The position numbers and the translations under genes were made by a program. A stretch of DNA of 64,000 nt from an uncultured Salinisphaerales bacterium (GTDB taxonomy: Bacteria > Pseudomonadota > Gammaproteobacteria > Nevskiales > CAJXLF01), in contig CAJXLF010000012.1 of assembly GCA_913055805.1 (NCBI GenBank), forward strand, positions 43,381-107,380. The letters are read 5' to 3'. Shown piece by piece: positions 24,565 through 33,081 of the stretch; position 1 is the first letter of the stretch; each line of letters starts with the position of its first letter. The notes under the pieces are model-generated. The model searched no databases. It was not told the DNA's origin and saw only the letters and a list, made by a program, of their open reading frames with translations.

Positions 24565-26058
24565 CTATGGTGACGCGAGGTTTTCGGTGTATTCCCGGCA
24601 GGCCGCAAAAATATCGGCGGGCTTGGCCCCGGCCGCCTCAACGATCTCACGAGTGCAGTAAGCCGCCTGGGGTGCATATTCGCCCATTACGTCATCGACA
24701 TTCTGACCGCGCTCAACGTCATGAATGCTCTCAACATAGTTTTCATTGGGCAGCATATGACGGTAAATAACGCCTGCATCCAGATAAGGTCCCCATGGCA
24801 TCCAGTTGATGTCATTTCCATCCACAGCGTTGGCCGGCCGGTCGGCTTCATCCGAGATGATGACGGTGAAGTAACCCTGATCATCAAGCAGAGCCTCGTC
24901 ATCACGGATACATGCGAAATACCGCTGGCTCGCAACTTCGTTCTGGCATACAGACCAGTAGCGTAGTTGTTCAGAAGCGAAAGGCACGCCCGCCTGCGTA
25001 CGATAGGTTGGCGCCTTGGCTCTGAACAGGATTACGTTGCCTTTGGAGCGATAGTAGATCGAGTAGGTGTAGGCATTGTGAATATTGGAGAGAAATCCAC
25101 CGCCGCCCGTTTCCGGCATGATCGAATTAATCTGCTCACCTATCGGCAGTCCCAGCAGCTCCGCCAGAAAGACAAAATAAAATTCAGGAAGGCCGTGAAA
25201 CTTATGGGTTTGTACATCCGGCAAACCCAGCGGCGTTTGCCCGTTCGCAAGAAGAAAAGGATCATCCGGGAAATCCACTTCGCCCAGCACATCATTCAGA
25301 CCCAGTTCGGGCAAGGTATTTCCCAGTGTTGGCAATAACGGCTCAACGCAGTCTGCGGTTGGTAACAGTTCGACTTCGCCGTCAGCCGTTTCCAGCGTCA
25401 GAATCGGCAGCCCCACACCACCATCAAAATCAAAACCTTCATTGGGCGCATAGCTGCGATAGAACAGCCCCGTCATGAGGGGTTGTGGCAAAGCCGCATC
25501 AGCGACGAAAAATTCGCCGGCGTAAACAGTATTCGGCGCCGGATTCTCCGGCTTGCCGGTGAACTCGACATATACCGTGTAAGTATCACCGTAACCCGCG
25601 CCCTCCTTCACAAAGGGGTTCTCGCCTCCTTCATCCGGCGTGATCTCGAAATCGGCAATCGCGTCGCTTGGACGCAGCATCGGATCATAGACATTAAAAG
25701 AGAAGTAACGCAGTGCCGCATAGCGGCCATTGATCCGAAGCCGCGTGCCGGGAATCATCGGCACCATAGATACCCAGTACTTCGCAGATTCATCCGGGTA
25801 GGCAATATTCATGAGATCGGTGTTGCTGGCGACCTCCCAGCCACAGGCGATACCAAAAGGATACTGATCCCTTTGCACCGATTGCTGAACATCATCTTCA
25901 TTATCCGAAGGGGTCTGGCCACCACTATTGGCTGATGCGTCCTGCGATTGCGGTATTGAGGAATTGCCGTCAGAGCAGGCTACTAATAGCAGTGAACCGA
26001 GAAGCAGAAGAAAACCTGACAGGTTTCGAGTGGACGTTTTAAAAGTAGATATAGTCAT
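24565..26058 (-). CDS. Exported lipoprotein, unknown, under TetR-type operator
   Basis: A 497-aa protein with lipobox LLLVAC, a Ser/Gln/Asp-rich spacer and a large globular body. The block YWVSMVPMIPGTRLRINGRYAALRYFSFNVYD recalls DUF1254/DUF1214-type beta folds, but the match is too loose to name. Several cysteines (GIACGWE, WSVCQNE, YFACIRDD, AYCTRE, AACREY) suggest disulfides. GGAGGGGG lies upstream of ATG 26058. A very strong double palindrome lies 46 bases before the start, just after the TetR gene, so it is likely the regulator's target. G+C is visibly lower than in neighbours. Function unknown. Confidence 0.7.
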   Translation of the reverse strand: MTISTFKTSTRNLSGFLLLLGSLLLVACSDGNSSIPQSQDASANSGGQTPSDNEDDVQQSVQRDQYPFGIACGWEVASNTDLMNIAYPDESAKYWVSMVPMIPGTRLRINGRYAALRYFSFNVYDPMLRPSDAIADFEITPDEGGENPFVKEGAGYGDTYTVYVEFTGKPENPAPNTVYAGEFFVADAALPQPLMTGLFYRSYAPNEGFDFDGGVGLPILTLETADGEVELLPTADCVEPLLPTLGNTLPELGLNDVLGEVDFPDDPFLLANGQTPLGLPDVQTHKFHGLPEFYFVFLAELLGLPIGEQINSIMPETGGGGFLSNIHNAYTYSIYYRSKGNVILFRAKAPTYRTQAGVPFASEQLRYWSVCQNEVASQRYFACIRDDEALLDDQGYFTVIISDEADRPANAVDGNDINWMPWGPYLDAGVIYRHMLPNENYVESIHDVERGQNVDDVMGEYAPQAAYCTREIVEAAGAKPADIFAACREYTENLASP

Positions 26059-26103
26059 TTTGGCTACCCCCTCCGGAACGGAATAGCCCAACAAGATACT
26101 CAA

Positions 26104-26135
26104 TTAACCCAATTGGGTCAACCCAATTGGGTTAA
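26104..26135. promoter_or_regulatory. Double-palindrome TetR-type operator
   Basis: Two copies of the perfect palindrome ACCCAATTGGGT are placed so that TTAACCCAATTGGGT (26104-26118) and ACCCAATTGGGTTAA (26121-26135) form 15-bp arms around CA. It overlaps the stop codon of the TetR gene (26132-26134) and lies upstream of the lipoprotein gene; a leftward TATCTT at 26098-26093 could be the -10. Confidence 0.8.
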
Positions 26136-26875
26136 TAGGTAATTTTTGCCATAGCCTCGGGTGGGAGTTCGCTTATCCAGTCCCTGATGTCGTCCATAAA
26201 ATCCAGGTTCCACTCCGCTGTTACGCCCGCGGTGACGTAGCGCATAAAACCGGCAAACATGGTGACATCGCCCATGGCCATGCGCTCTTCGGGATTCTCC
26301 GGATCCTGCAAACGAAAGATCAGCTCTTTATCGGACAAGCCATTGACCATGCTGTTAATGGCCAGAAAGTGCTGAAACCGCAGGGCTCTTGGGGGTTTGT
26401 CCGGCAGCAATTCAGCCAGCTTGTTCTCGCAGAGGAAAAGTTGCTTGCCCATGACACCGATCAACATGTCCTGACCGAGTTCGTGCTCTTCACGTACCAG
26501 ACGTGCAACCACACGCATGGCGTCCACGCCGTCGTCTCCACTGAAGTACAGCAACAGGAGCGGCAGAAACTCGGCCCTCAGGACGTCGATAGGTTCCAAT
26601 GCCCTCTCGCCTTCAAGCTGAATCAGCTTGTCCCATGCCTGTTTCTGCAGCGGTTCCAGACGGTCAGAAATGTATTCCACGATCGCGGCAATAAACCCTT
26701 CGCGATTCTTGAAGTAGTAGCGAATACTCGCCTCGTTCTTGTTACCCGAGGCACGAATCACTTCTCGCAGGGATTTTCCCTTGGTGCCGAATTCGGCAAA
26801 CAGCCGGATACCGGTCAATATCAACTGAGTGCGAGTGTCTGTACCCGAATTTTTATCGACGGATTTAGTGGACAT
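26132..26875 (-). CDS. TetR-family regulator
   Basis: A 247-aa repressor. The N-terminal helix-turn-helix is ILTGIRLFAEFGTKGKSLREVIRASGNKNEASIRYYFKNREGFIAAIVEYI, with the family's YYFKN-x-E ending. The C-terminal ligand domain is longer than TetR's usual 190-220 aa. It lies between the VOC gene (77 bases upstream) and the lipoprotein gene, all leftward. The operator overlapping its stop codon suggests it controls the downstream lipoprotein; no equal palindrome is seen before its own start. Ligand unknown, perhaps a hydrophobic pathway compound. Confidence 0.88.
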   Translation of the reverse strand: MSTKSVDKNSGTDTRTQLILTGIRLFAEFGTKGKSLREVIRASGNKNEASIRYYFKNREGFIAAIVEYISDRLEPLQKQAWDKLIQLEGERALEPIDVLRAEFLPLLLLYFSGDDGVDAMRVVARLVREEHELGQDMLIGVMGKQLFLCENKLAELLPDKPPRALRFQHFLAINSMVNGLSDKELIFRLQDPENPEERMAMGDVTMFAGFMRYVTAGVTAEWNLDFMDDIRDWISELPPEAMAKITY

Positions 26876-26952
26876 GAAAAGTCGTTATCAGATAGCGGCG
26901 AGTCGGGTAAGTGTACTCACTGAATACGCTTTTCGCAGAAATAGCTTCGGAC

Positions 26953-27573
26953 TTACCCTGCCAGCTGCCTGACCCAGGCTGAAGCCGCTCCCGGCAAACT
27001 GCCAAGAATAGTTCCGGCGTGGTTGAGGTCCACGATGATGGGCCCTGCGTTACCTTTCCAGCGTCTGCACGCGGCCATACCCTGCCTGAACATGCTGCGC
27101 ATCAGCAGGTTGTCCGGCAGCAGTTCCACATAATCGACCTTGTCGGCCGCCGCGGACTGCAGGTAGACATAACGCGCACCCATCATGCGGATATCACAGA
27201 CCAGTTCGAAACCCTGCGCCAGCGCGCGTTCGGTATCCCGGTCAATATCGCGGCAGAGATGGGCGGTGTGATGCAGTCCGAAATCCCCTGCACGGGTGAC
27301 TTCGAAATAAGGCGACGACGCATCGTTGACCTGCTGGATGAGTTCGATTTGCATGTCGCCATGGTAGGTCAGCGCCACATGGATAACGGGTTCGCTTTTC
27401 TCGCCCCGATAGCTGCAGGGCAGATGCACATTGCGCATCAACAGCCAGGGACCGAGCCTCTGCTCCCGGCTGAGCGTCGCCATGCAGGCTTCAATATCAC
27501 TCACCACATGGCCCATCTGGCGCACGGGGCCGAAGCCTTCGATTGCCGGCTCTCCGACCAACACCACCTTCAT
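26953..27573 (-). CDS. VOC-superfamily (glyoxalase/dioxygenase-fold) protein
   Basis: A 206-aa vicinal-oxygen-chelate protein: RQMGHVVSDIEACMATLSREQRLGPW opens the first beta-alpha-beta-beta-beta module, and GLHHTAHLCRDIDRDTERALAQGFELV the second. MQIELIQ with H in GHVV and H/E in the second module resemble metal ligands of glyoxalase I/methylmalonyl-CoA epimerase types. Start at 27573 chosen because its ATG overlaps the stop of the upstream flavin oxidoreductase by 4 bases (translational coupling). In steroid degraders VOC proteins occur as extradiol dioxygenases or isomerases; this one is shorter than HsaC-type enzymes. Confidence 0.78.
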   Translation of the reverse strand: MKVVLVGEPAIEGFGPVRQMGHVVSDIEACMATLSREQRLGPWLLMRNVHLPCSYRGEKSEPVIHVALTYHGDMQIELIQQVNDASSPYFEVTRAGDFGLHHTAHLCRDIDRDTERALAQGFELVCDIRMMGARYVYLQSAAADKVDYVELLPDNLLMRSMFRQGMAACRRWKGNAGPIIVDLNHAGTILGSLPGAASAWVRQLAG

Positions 27574-28781
27574 GCTGCGGGAGTGTTGCGCAACTTCACA
27601 TCGTTCGGTCCGTTCAGCACACAGTAAGTGCCGCCGGGCGCATAAATGGAAGGCACACATTCATTGCAGGAGGTGCAGCCGGATTCAGTGGCGCTGCCCT
27701 GCTCATACTTGTTGACCAGGTTCGGGTCCTGCAGCAGGGCACGGCCCATGGCGACACAGTCGAAACCGTCACTGATGGCCTGTTCGATATCGGCCAGTTG
27801 CTTGCTGCCGCCCAGATAGGTCAGTGGCATTTTCACTGCCTGCCGGACCTGGATGGAATGCTCCCGCAGGTACAGTGGCCGGAATTTCACTTTCGGCTCA
27901 AACAGACGTGTCAGCCGTGCGCCCCAGCGCATCACTGGATTCTCCACCGTATCCGCCACCGAGGCGGGCAGCTGGCTGCCGAAAATCTGCCAGGGTGATT
28001 CCACGTTCATGCCGCCGCTGAGCACCAGCAGATGGGCGCCTTCGGCTTCCAGCACCTTGGCCACTTCGACACTGTCCTCAGCGGTGGCGCCTTTTTTGAC
28101 GCCTTCGATCACGCTGATCTTGCACAGCACCGCCAGCCGCTCACCCACCGCATCCAGCACCCGGCGCAATACCATGGCCGGGAAACGGGCACGGCCGGCC
28201 GCGTCGCCGCCGTACTGGTCGCGGCGTTTGTTGTACATGGGAGAAATAAACTGACTGAGCAGATAACCATGTCCCATGTGGATTTCGACGGCGTCGAAAC
28301 CGGCCTTTTCCGCCAGCAGCGCCGCCTCAGCAAACTGGCCGGCAATCATGTCCATGTGCACTTCGGTCATGGCCTGCTTGAAGGGCCGCCAGGTCATGAG
28401 CCCGACAGGATTGAAGCCGCCGGAAGCGCTCAGGGGCCAACGCGTAGACAGTTGTGGCAGAAAATTGAAACAGCCGCCATGCGTAATCTGGGCGCAGGCC
28501 AGCGCGCCGGCGGCATGCACGCTGTCGGTCAGCACCTTCAGATGCGGCAGGCTGGTTTCGTCCAGGCAGACCTGATCGGGGAAAGTGCGGCCATCCGGAC
28601 TCACGGCGCAATAAGCCACCGTGGTCAGGGCCGCACCCCCTGCCGCGACGCGGCGGTGATACTCCACCAGCATCTTCGAAGGCACGCCACCCGGCGCCAT
28701 GCCTTCATTGGTGGCCGGTTTGATAATGCGGTTTTTAAGGGTCAGCGGCCCGATGCGTATCGGCGTAAAGGCAGCGCTCAT
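27570..28781 (-). CDS. NADH:flavin oxidoreductase (old yellow enzyme family) with C-terminal Cys cluster
   Basis: A 403-aa FMN TIM-barrel ene-reductase. IGPLTLKNRIIKPATNEGMA, AQITHGG, EIHMGHGYLLSQFISPMYNKRRDQYGG (catalytic His pair and FMN contacts) and DCVAMGRALLQDPNL are all present. Cysteines at 369, 372, 375 and 387 imitate the 4Fe-4S ligands of 2,4-dienoyl-CoA reductase, BaiCD and similar enzymes, but the second, FAD/NAD-binding half of those proteins is absent and the spacing is 2-2-11 rather than 2-3-11. It could reduce an enone of a steroid-like ring. Overlaps the VOC gene and follows DUF1295 by 8 bases: an operon. Confidence 0.85.
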   Translation of the reverse strand: MSAAFTPIRIGPLTLKNRIIKPATNEGMAPGGVPSKMLVEYHRRVAAGGAALTTVAYCAVSPDGRTFPDQVCLDETSLPHLKVLTDSVHAAGALACAQITHGGCFNFLPQLSTRWPLSASGGFNPVGLMTWRPFKQAMTEVHMDMIAGQFAEAALLAEKAGFDAVEIHMGHGYLLSQFISPMYNKRRDQYGGDAAGRARFPAMVLRRVLDAVGERLAVLCKISVIEGVKKGATAEDSVEVAKVLEAEGAHLLVLSGGMNVESPWQIFGSQLPASVADTVENPVMRWGARLTRLFEPKVKFRPLYLREHSIQVRQAVKMPLTYLGGSKQLADIEQAISDGFDCVAMGRALLQDPNLVNKYEQGSATESGCTSCNECVPSIYAPGGTYCVLNGPNDVKLRNTPAA

Positions 28782-28789
28782 GGGGTGTG

Positions 28790-29716
28790 TTAATCCAGAC
28801 TGGCGGCTGACATGCGCGGCAGAAAACGGTTCACGCGCTGCTTGTACACCTCATAAGCCGGATACTTGCCCGAGGAAATGGTCTCGGCCAGTTCCGAGCT
28901 GTTGCGGAACAGCACAATCAGCAGCACACAGCCCACCACCGTCCAGTTGAGGCTGCCGGTGGCCAGCAGGCTGAAGCCGAACACCACGACCCAGATACTT
29001 TGCTCGGCGAAGTAGTTCGGATGCCGCGAGCGCGCCCATAACCCGGTATGGGTAAAGCCCTTGTCGTAAGGCGCCGTCAGCGTTTCACCGGCATTGATGC
29101 GGCGATGCTTCTCGGTCTGGAAGTTCCACTGCTGCTGGTCGGCAATGGTTTCCCAGATCACCAGCCCCAGGAACAGGGCGGCCAGCACTGCATCCCAGAC
29201 GCCGGGCTCACCCGTGCCGTGCAGAGTCACGATGGGCAGTGCGATCAGCATTAGCAGACCGTGCTGGTAGAAGGAAATAAAGAACAGGTTGAACAGGGTC
29301 CACAGCAGCGGCTTTTTCAGCGCCGGGGTCATTTCGCGCACATGATCCCAGCGGTAGTCCTGATGCCCTTCCCAGAATTTCCAGCTGTAACCGCCCATGC
29401 GGCCGAAGTTGTAGGTGAGGCGTGCGCCCCAGATCGTGACCAGCACAGACACCAGCACCATGCGCGGCTCATAGCCACCCAGATGCGCCGCGGTCCAGCA
29501 GAACACAATCGGCGTGAGGCTCCAGAGCTTGTCGGTCTGGCTGTAGTTCCTGGTCACTTCACTGACGATAAAGCTAAGCAGCGAGAAGCCGACCATTTCC
29601 CAGGCCAGGATTTCAGCCATCGCCAGCTGTGCTTCCGTCAGGGGTGAACCGTAGTAGATCGCCAGCGCCGGAATGGCGATGACCGTAATCATCAGAAATA
29701 AAGCCGTCTTGCCCAT
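28790..29716 (-). CDS. DUF1295/isoprenylcysteine methyltransferase-fold membrane reductase
   Basis: A 308-aa protein with about seven to eight membrane segments. The C-terminal GLWARSRHPNYFAEQSIWVVVFGFSL followed by FRNSSELAETISSGKYPAYEVYKQRVNRFLPR is the NADPH-binding signature of DUF1295 and of the steroid 5-alpha-reductase/ICMT superfamily (R-H-P-N-Y). GGAGGAGACA immediately precedes ATG 29716. First gene of a leftward operon with OYE and VOC genes. Likely an NADPH-dependent reductase of a hydrophobic enone; whether the substrate is a steroid is inference. Confidence 0.82.
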   Translation of the reverse strand: MGKTALFLMITVIAIPALAIYYGSPLTEAQLAMAEILAWEMVGFSLLSFIVSEVTRNYSQTDKLWSLTPIVFCWTAAHLGGYEPRMVLVSVLVTIWGARLTYNFGRMGGYSWKFWEGHQDYRWDHVREMTPALKKPLLWTLFNLFFISFYQHGLLMLIALPIVTLHGTGEPGVWDAVLAALFLGLVIWETIADQQQWNFQTEKHRRINAGETLTAPYDKGFTHTGLWARSRHPNYFAEQSIWVVVFGFSLLATGSLNWTVVGCVLLIVLFRNSSELAETISSGKYPAYEVYKQRVNRFLPRMSAASLD

Positions 29717-29737
29717 TGTCTCCTCCTGCAATGGCTC

Positions 29738-29822
29738 CTTCCCCTTGAAGGACAGGATTGGGGACGGGGTGCGAAAATCATCCTGCCCCTCTCCCCGACC
29801 CTCTCCCACCGGTGGAGAGGGA
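29738..29822. repeat. C-rich/G-rich hairpin repeat, locus 3
   Basis: Contains CTTCCCCTTGAAGGACAGG and a second unit CCCTCTCCCACC / GGTGGAGAGGG (29798-29822). It separates the KstD-like gene from the DUF1295 gene. Confidence 0.75.
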
Positions 29823-29832
29823 ACATTCATTT

Positions 29833-29863
29833 TCTTCGCGCCTTAGCGCCTTTGCGTGAGAAA
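29833..29863. repeat. Short interspersed repeat-like sequence
   Basis: TTCTTCGCGCCTTAGCGCC followed by TTTGCGTGAGAA resembles a repeat I know from many proteobacterial intergenic regions. It abuts the 3' end of the KstD-like gene. Confidence 0.4.
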
Positions 29864-29868
29864 AAATC

Positions 29869-31596
29869 TCAAGCCGCGTTGGAAATCGGTTCCCCGTTGC
29901 TCTGGTTTTTCTCAGCAATATCCTGCGCAGCCAGATAGGCGTAGACCATGGCCGGCCCCAGGGTGGAACCCGCGCCCGGATAACTGCGGCCCATGACGGC
30001 GGATGAACAGTTGCCCACGGCATAGAGGCCCGGGATCACGCTGCCGTCTTCGCGGCGTACGCGGGCACGTTCGTCGGCATCAAGACCGCCGTTGGTGCCG
30101 ATTTCACCGGGAAACAGCTTCACTGCATAAAACGGCGCCTTTTCAATCGGCCCCAGGCAGGGATTGGGTTTGACGTTGGAATCGCCGTAATAGCGATCGA
30201 ATTCGTTATCACCCTTGCCGAAGTCCTCGTCCACCCCGGTTTCGGCAAAGCGGTTGTTGCGCGCCACGGTCTCTTTCAAGCCTTCGGCGTCCACGCCGAT
30301 CTGCTGCGCCAGCTCGTCCAGGGTGTCGGCCTTGTAATAGATAACATTGCGCCATTCGGGCGGTAGTTTGCTGTCCGGCTGCAGCATGCCGGGCAGCACC
30401 GGACCCATCGGGTAATTCTTGCGGTACACCGCGTCGGCAACGAACCAGCTCGGCACTGCCCCGCCGGTTTCCTGCTGATTCTTGAGCATGGCGTAGACGA
30501 CCGCGGTATAGGCGCCGGCTTCGTTGCAGTAACGCTTGCCCTGGCTGTTCACCATCACGGCCCGGGGTAGAGCCCGTTCCACAAACAATGCCGTGGCCGG
30601 ATTGCCTACCGGCGAGATGATGCTGGGCGCGCCCCACACACGGTCCATGCCCTTGACCGCGCCGCCGACCTTGATGCCCGCGTTGATGCCATCGCCATGG
30701 TTACAGCCCGGCGCAGCACTCCACTCGGCCTTGGTCGGTTTGGCCAGATACTTTTCACGCATTTCCTGGTTCGCTTCGAAGCCTCCCGAAGCGAGTATGA
30801 CCGCCCGGCGGGCATGGATGCGTATGGTCTTGCCGCCACGATTGGCCACCACACCCACAATGCGTCCGTTTTCCTCGATCAGGTCTTCCAAACCAGTATT
30901 CAGCCACAAGGGAAGCTTGTTGTTGAGCATGGCCCAACGCAGCCAGCCAACCAGGCCCTGGCCCAGTTTCAGGCGCCGGTCGCGGGTGGTCTTTAAACGC
31001 CATGGCCAGTCGAACCAGTAACCCAGCATGAGTTTCAGGAACATCCACATCCAGCCTTTTTCCTTGGCCAGCAGGGTATGCGCTTCGGCCTGCCCCATGG
31101 TCAGTCGGTTCATGATCAGGGTGCCGGGATAGGGTTGGCGCTGGTTGGCCAGTTCGTCCCCCAGATTGGCGGCGTCGAATACTGCCGGCTCCAGCGAACG
31201 ATGCGTCGCCTTGGCGCCCGGCGTATGCATGAAGTAGTCGGGATAACGCACCACCAGATCGAACTTCACCCCGAACTGATCTTCCATGTATTTGACCATG
31301 GCGGGACCGTTATCCAGGTAGGCGTCCAGACGCGCCGCTTCGGTCTCGTTGCCGACCAGCGCATGCACATAACGGCGGGCCTCTTCCAGATCGTCGCTAC
31401 CCCCCTTGGGGCCGACCTGGTGATTGCAGGGAATCCAGATACCGCCACCCGATACCGCACTGGTACCACCGTAGACCTTGTCTTTTTCGATCACCAGCGC
31501 AGACAGCCCTTTGCCGTGACTGCACAGCGCAGCCGTCATGCCGCCTGCACCCGATCCTACGACGACAACGTCGTATTCGGCGTCCCAATTACTCAT
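29869..31596 (-). CDS. FAD-binding dehydrogenase, 3-ketosteroid delta-1-dehydrogenase-like
   Basis: A 575-aa flavoprotein. YDVVVVGSGAGGMTAALCSHGKGLSALVIEK is the FAD-binding fold, YGGTSAVSGGGIWIP the flavin loop, and GEIGTNGGLDADERARVRREDGSVIPGLYAVGNCSSAVMGRSYPGAGSTLGPAMVYAYLAA the C-terminal block that closely matches KstD enzymes. KstD places a 1,2 double bond in 3-ketosteroids, the step that prepares ring B for opening. Compared with the flavoprotein at 99 it looks like the closer KstD homologue. The HsaA-like gene 20 bases upstream on the same strand supports the assignment. Active-site tyrosines were not placed by alignment. Confidence 0.82.
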   Translation of the reverse strand: MSNWDAEYDVVVVGSGAGGMTAALCSHGKGLSALVIEKDKVYGGTSAVSGGGIWIPCNHQVGPKGGSDDLEEARRYVHALVGNETEAARLDAYLDNGPAMVKYMEDQFGVKFDLVVRYPDYFMHTPGAKATHRSLEPAVFDAANLGDELANQRQPYPGTLIMNRLTMGQAEAHTLLAKEKGWMWMFLKLMLGYWFDWPWRLKTTRDRRLKLGQGLVGWLRWAMLNNKLPLWLNTGLEDLIEENGRIVGVVANRGGKTIRIHARRAVILASGGFEANQEMREKYLAKPTKAEWSAAPGCNHGDGINAGIKVGGAVKGMDRVWGAPSIISPVGNPATALFVERALPRAVMVNSQGKRYCNEAGAYTAVVYAMLKNQQETGGAVPSWFVADAVYRKNYPMGPVLPGMLQPDSKLPPEWRNVIYYKADTLDELAQQIGVDAEGLKETVARNNRFAETGVDEDFGKGDNEFDRYYGDSNVKPNPCLGPIEKAPFYAVKLFPGEIGTNGGLDADERARVRREDGSVIPGLYAVGNCSSAVMGRSYPGAGSTLGPAMVYAYLAAQDIAEKNQSNGEPISNAA

Positions 31597-31616
31597 GTCT
31601 CTTCCCTGAGTGCCGC

Positions 31617-32816
31617 TTAAATAAAGTAGTCGGCGTTTTCAGCACCCAGTGAAACCGCACCGTAGTTACGGGCGAACTGGTCCGGATTATTGGCGTAGTG
31701 ACCACGCGCCGCCTGGATATCGTTGAGGTAACGGTAATAAGGCAGGGTGGTGAAAATGCCCTGGCCGCCGGTGGAGGAGAACAACTTCCAGGCACTCTGG
31801 GCGCACCGCTCAACCACCTGGGACGCCTGGTTACGGAAATGCAGGCGCTGTTCGATGTCGTCCAGCGGCTGGCCAGCGCGAATCTTGCCCATCAGCACAT
31901 CGAAGTTGCGGTTCAGAATGGTCATCAACTCGTCAACCGTATTACGCGCATCCGCCACCGCCAGCTGCGCCAGCGGGTTGTCCGAGGTCTTGGCGCCCAT
32001 GCTGCCGACCTGCGCACGGCCGAAGCCGACGAACTCATTGAGCATGCCTTCCAGCGCGCCAATGGCGGCGGTGGACACGGCGCGCACGAATATCTGGCCG
32101 AACGGCAGCTTGTAGAGATCGGAGGTAAAGGTGTCACGGCCCGGGTTGGTACCCATGAAACCGTCGGAGGCCTTGTGCGTGCGGTATTCCGGCACGAAGG
32201 CGTCCTTGACGACCACATCATTACTGCCGGTGCCCTTCAGGCCCATGACATGCCAGGTGTCCACCACCTCGAAGTCTTCACGCGGCACCAGAAAGGTCCG
32301 GTATTCCGGTGGCTCGCCCTCGGCGCCGAAGATCAGCCCGCCCAGGAACACCCAGTCGCAGTGATCGATACCACTGGAGAACGCCCAGCGGCCGGAGAAC
32401 TTGAAGCCACCCTCTACCGGGGTGACCTGGCCCTTGGGCATGTAGGTGGAGGCGATCAGCACGTCGTTGCGGTCTTTCCAGACATCGGCGGCAGCTTGCG
32501 GATCAAACAGGGCAATCTGCCAGTTATGCACGCCGATCACGCCATAAATCCAGGCGGTAGACATGCAGCCCTGAGCCAGCGTGGAGACAATGGCGTAGAA
32601 CACCTGCGGGTCCATTTCATAGCCGCCGTACTGCCTGGGCTTGAGCACCTCAAAGAAGCCCGCTGCCTGCATATCGGCCACGGTTTCATCGGGCACCTTG
32701 CGGTCGGCTTCGCACTGCTTCGCGCGTTCTTTGAGCACAGGCACCATATCGCGGGCGCGCTGGATGAGAATTTCGGGGGTCACGGCTTCGGACACGGCTT
32801 CACTCCGGACTGACAT
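31617..32816 (-). CDS. Flavin-dependent monooxygenase of acyl-CoA dehydrogenase fold, HsaA-like
   Basis: A 399-aa member of the acyl-CoA dehydrogenase fold. The N-terminal helices, central CMSTAWIYGVIGVHNWQIALFDPQAAADVW, FSGRWAFSSGIDHCDWVFLGGL and LKGTGSNDVVVKDAFVPEYRT are the pattern of group-D flavin monooxygenases such as HsaA, which hydroxylates the phenolic ring-A secosteroid. The catalytic Glu of true dehydrogenases is not evident; it would need a reductase (HsaB), not seen in the window. Starts the leftward operon with KstD-like gene, and a 20-bp palindrome lies 100 bases upstream. Family confident, secosteroid substrate plausible. Confidence 0.8.
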   Translation of the reverse strand: MSVRSEAVSEAVTPEILIQRARDMVPVLKERAKQCEADRKVPDETVADMQAAGFFEVLKPRQYGGYEMDPQVFYAIVSTLAQGCMSTAWIYGVIGVHNWQIALFDPQAAADVWKDRNDVLIASTYMPKGQVTPVEGGFKFSGRWAFSSGIDHCDWVFLGGLIFGAEGEPPEYRTFLVPREDFEVVDTWHVMGLKGTGSNDVVVKDAFVPEYRTHKASDGFMGTNPGRDTFTSDLYKLPFGQIFVRAVSTAAIGALEGMLNEFVGFGRAQVGSMGAKTSDNPLAQLAVADARNTVDELMTILNRNFDVLMGKIRAGQPLDDIEQRLHFRNQASQVVERCAQSAWKLFSSTGGQGIFTTLPYYRYLNDIQAARGHYANNPDQFARNYGAVSLGAENADYFI

Positions 32817-32917
32817 TGGGTTTCCCTCTTATTTACGTGCACCGCGAATAGATGGATGCACTTATGAATTGGAACGCTGGTCAGTTTCCATGGGCTTGGA
32901 AAGGGTCGCTTCGTCCA

Positions 32918-32937
32918 AAATGACTAGCTAGTCATTT
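32918..32937. promoter_or_regulatory. Perfect 20-bp palindrome in divergent promoter
   Basis: AAATGACTAGCTAGTCATTT is fully palindromic and lies in the 265-base gap between the HsaA-like gene and the SDR at 33082. Length and symmetry fit a TetR-type operator controlling both blocks. No regulator gene adjoins it. Nothing else recognisable was seen in the gap. Confidence 0.75.
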
Positions 32938-33081
32938 ACCCCTCATGGCGCCACGCGAAGCACATTTCGCTTTCTACGCTGAATTGGTGAGTTTTGCGGC
33001 CGGCTTTTTCCGTAGTATCCGGTGAATTCATTCTGAAATAGCCGTATCAGCGGCATTCATAGTCATTGCAGGAGGGGGGAG

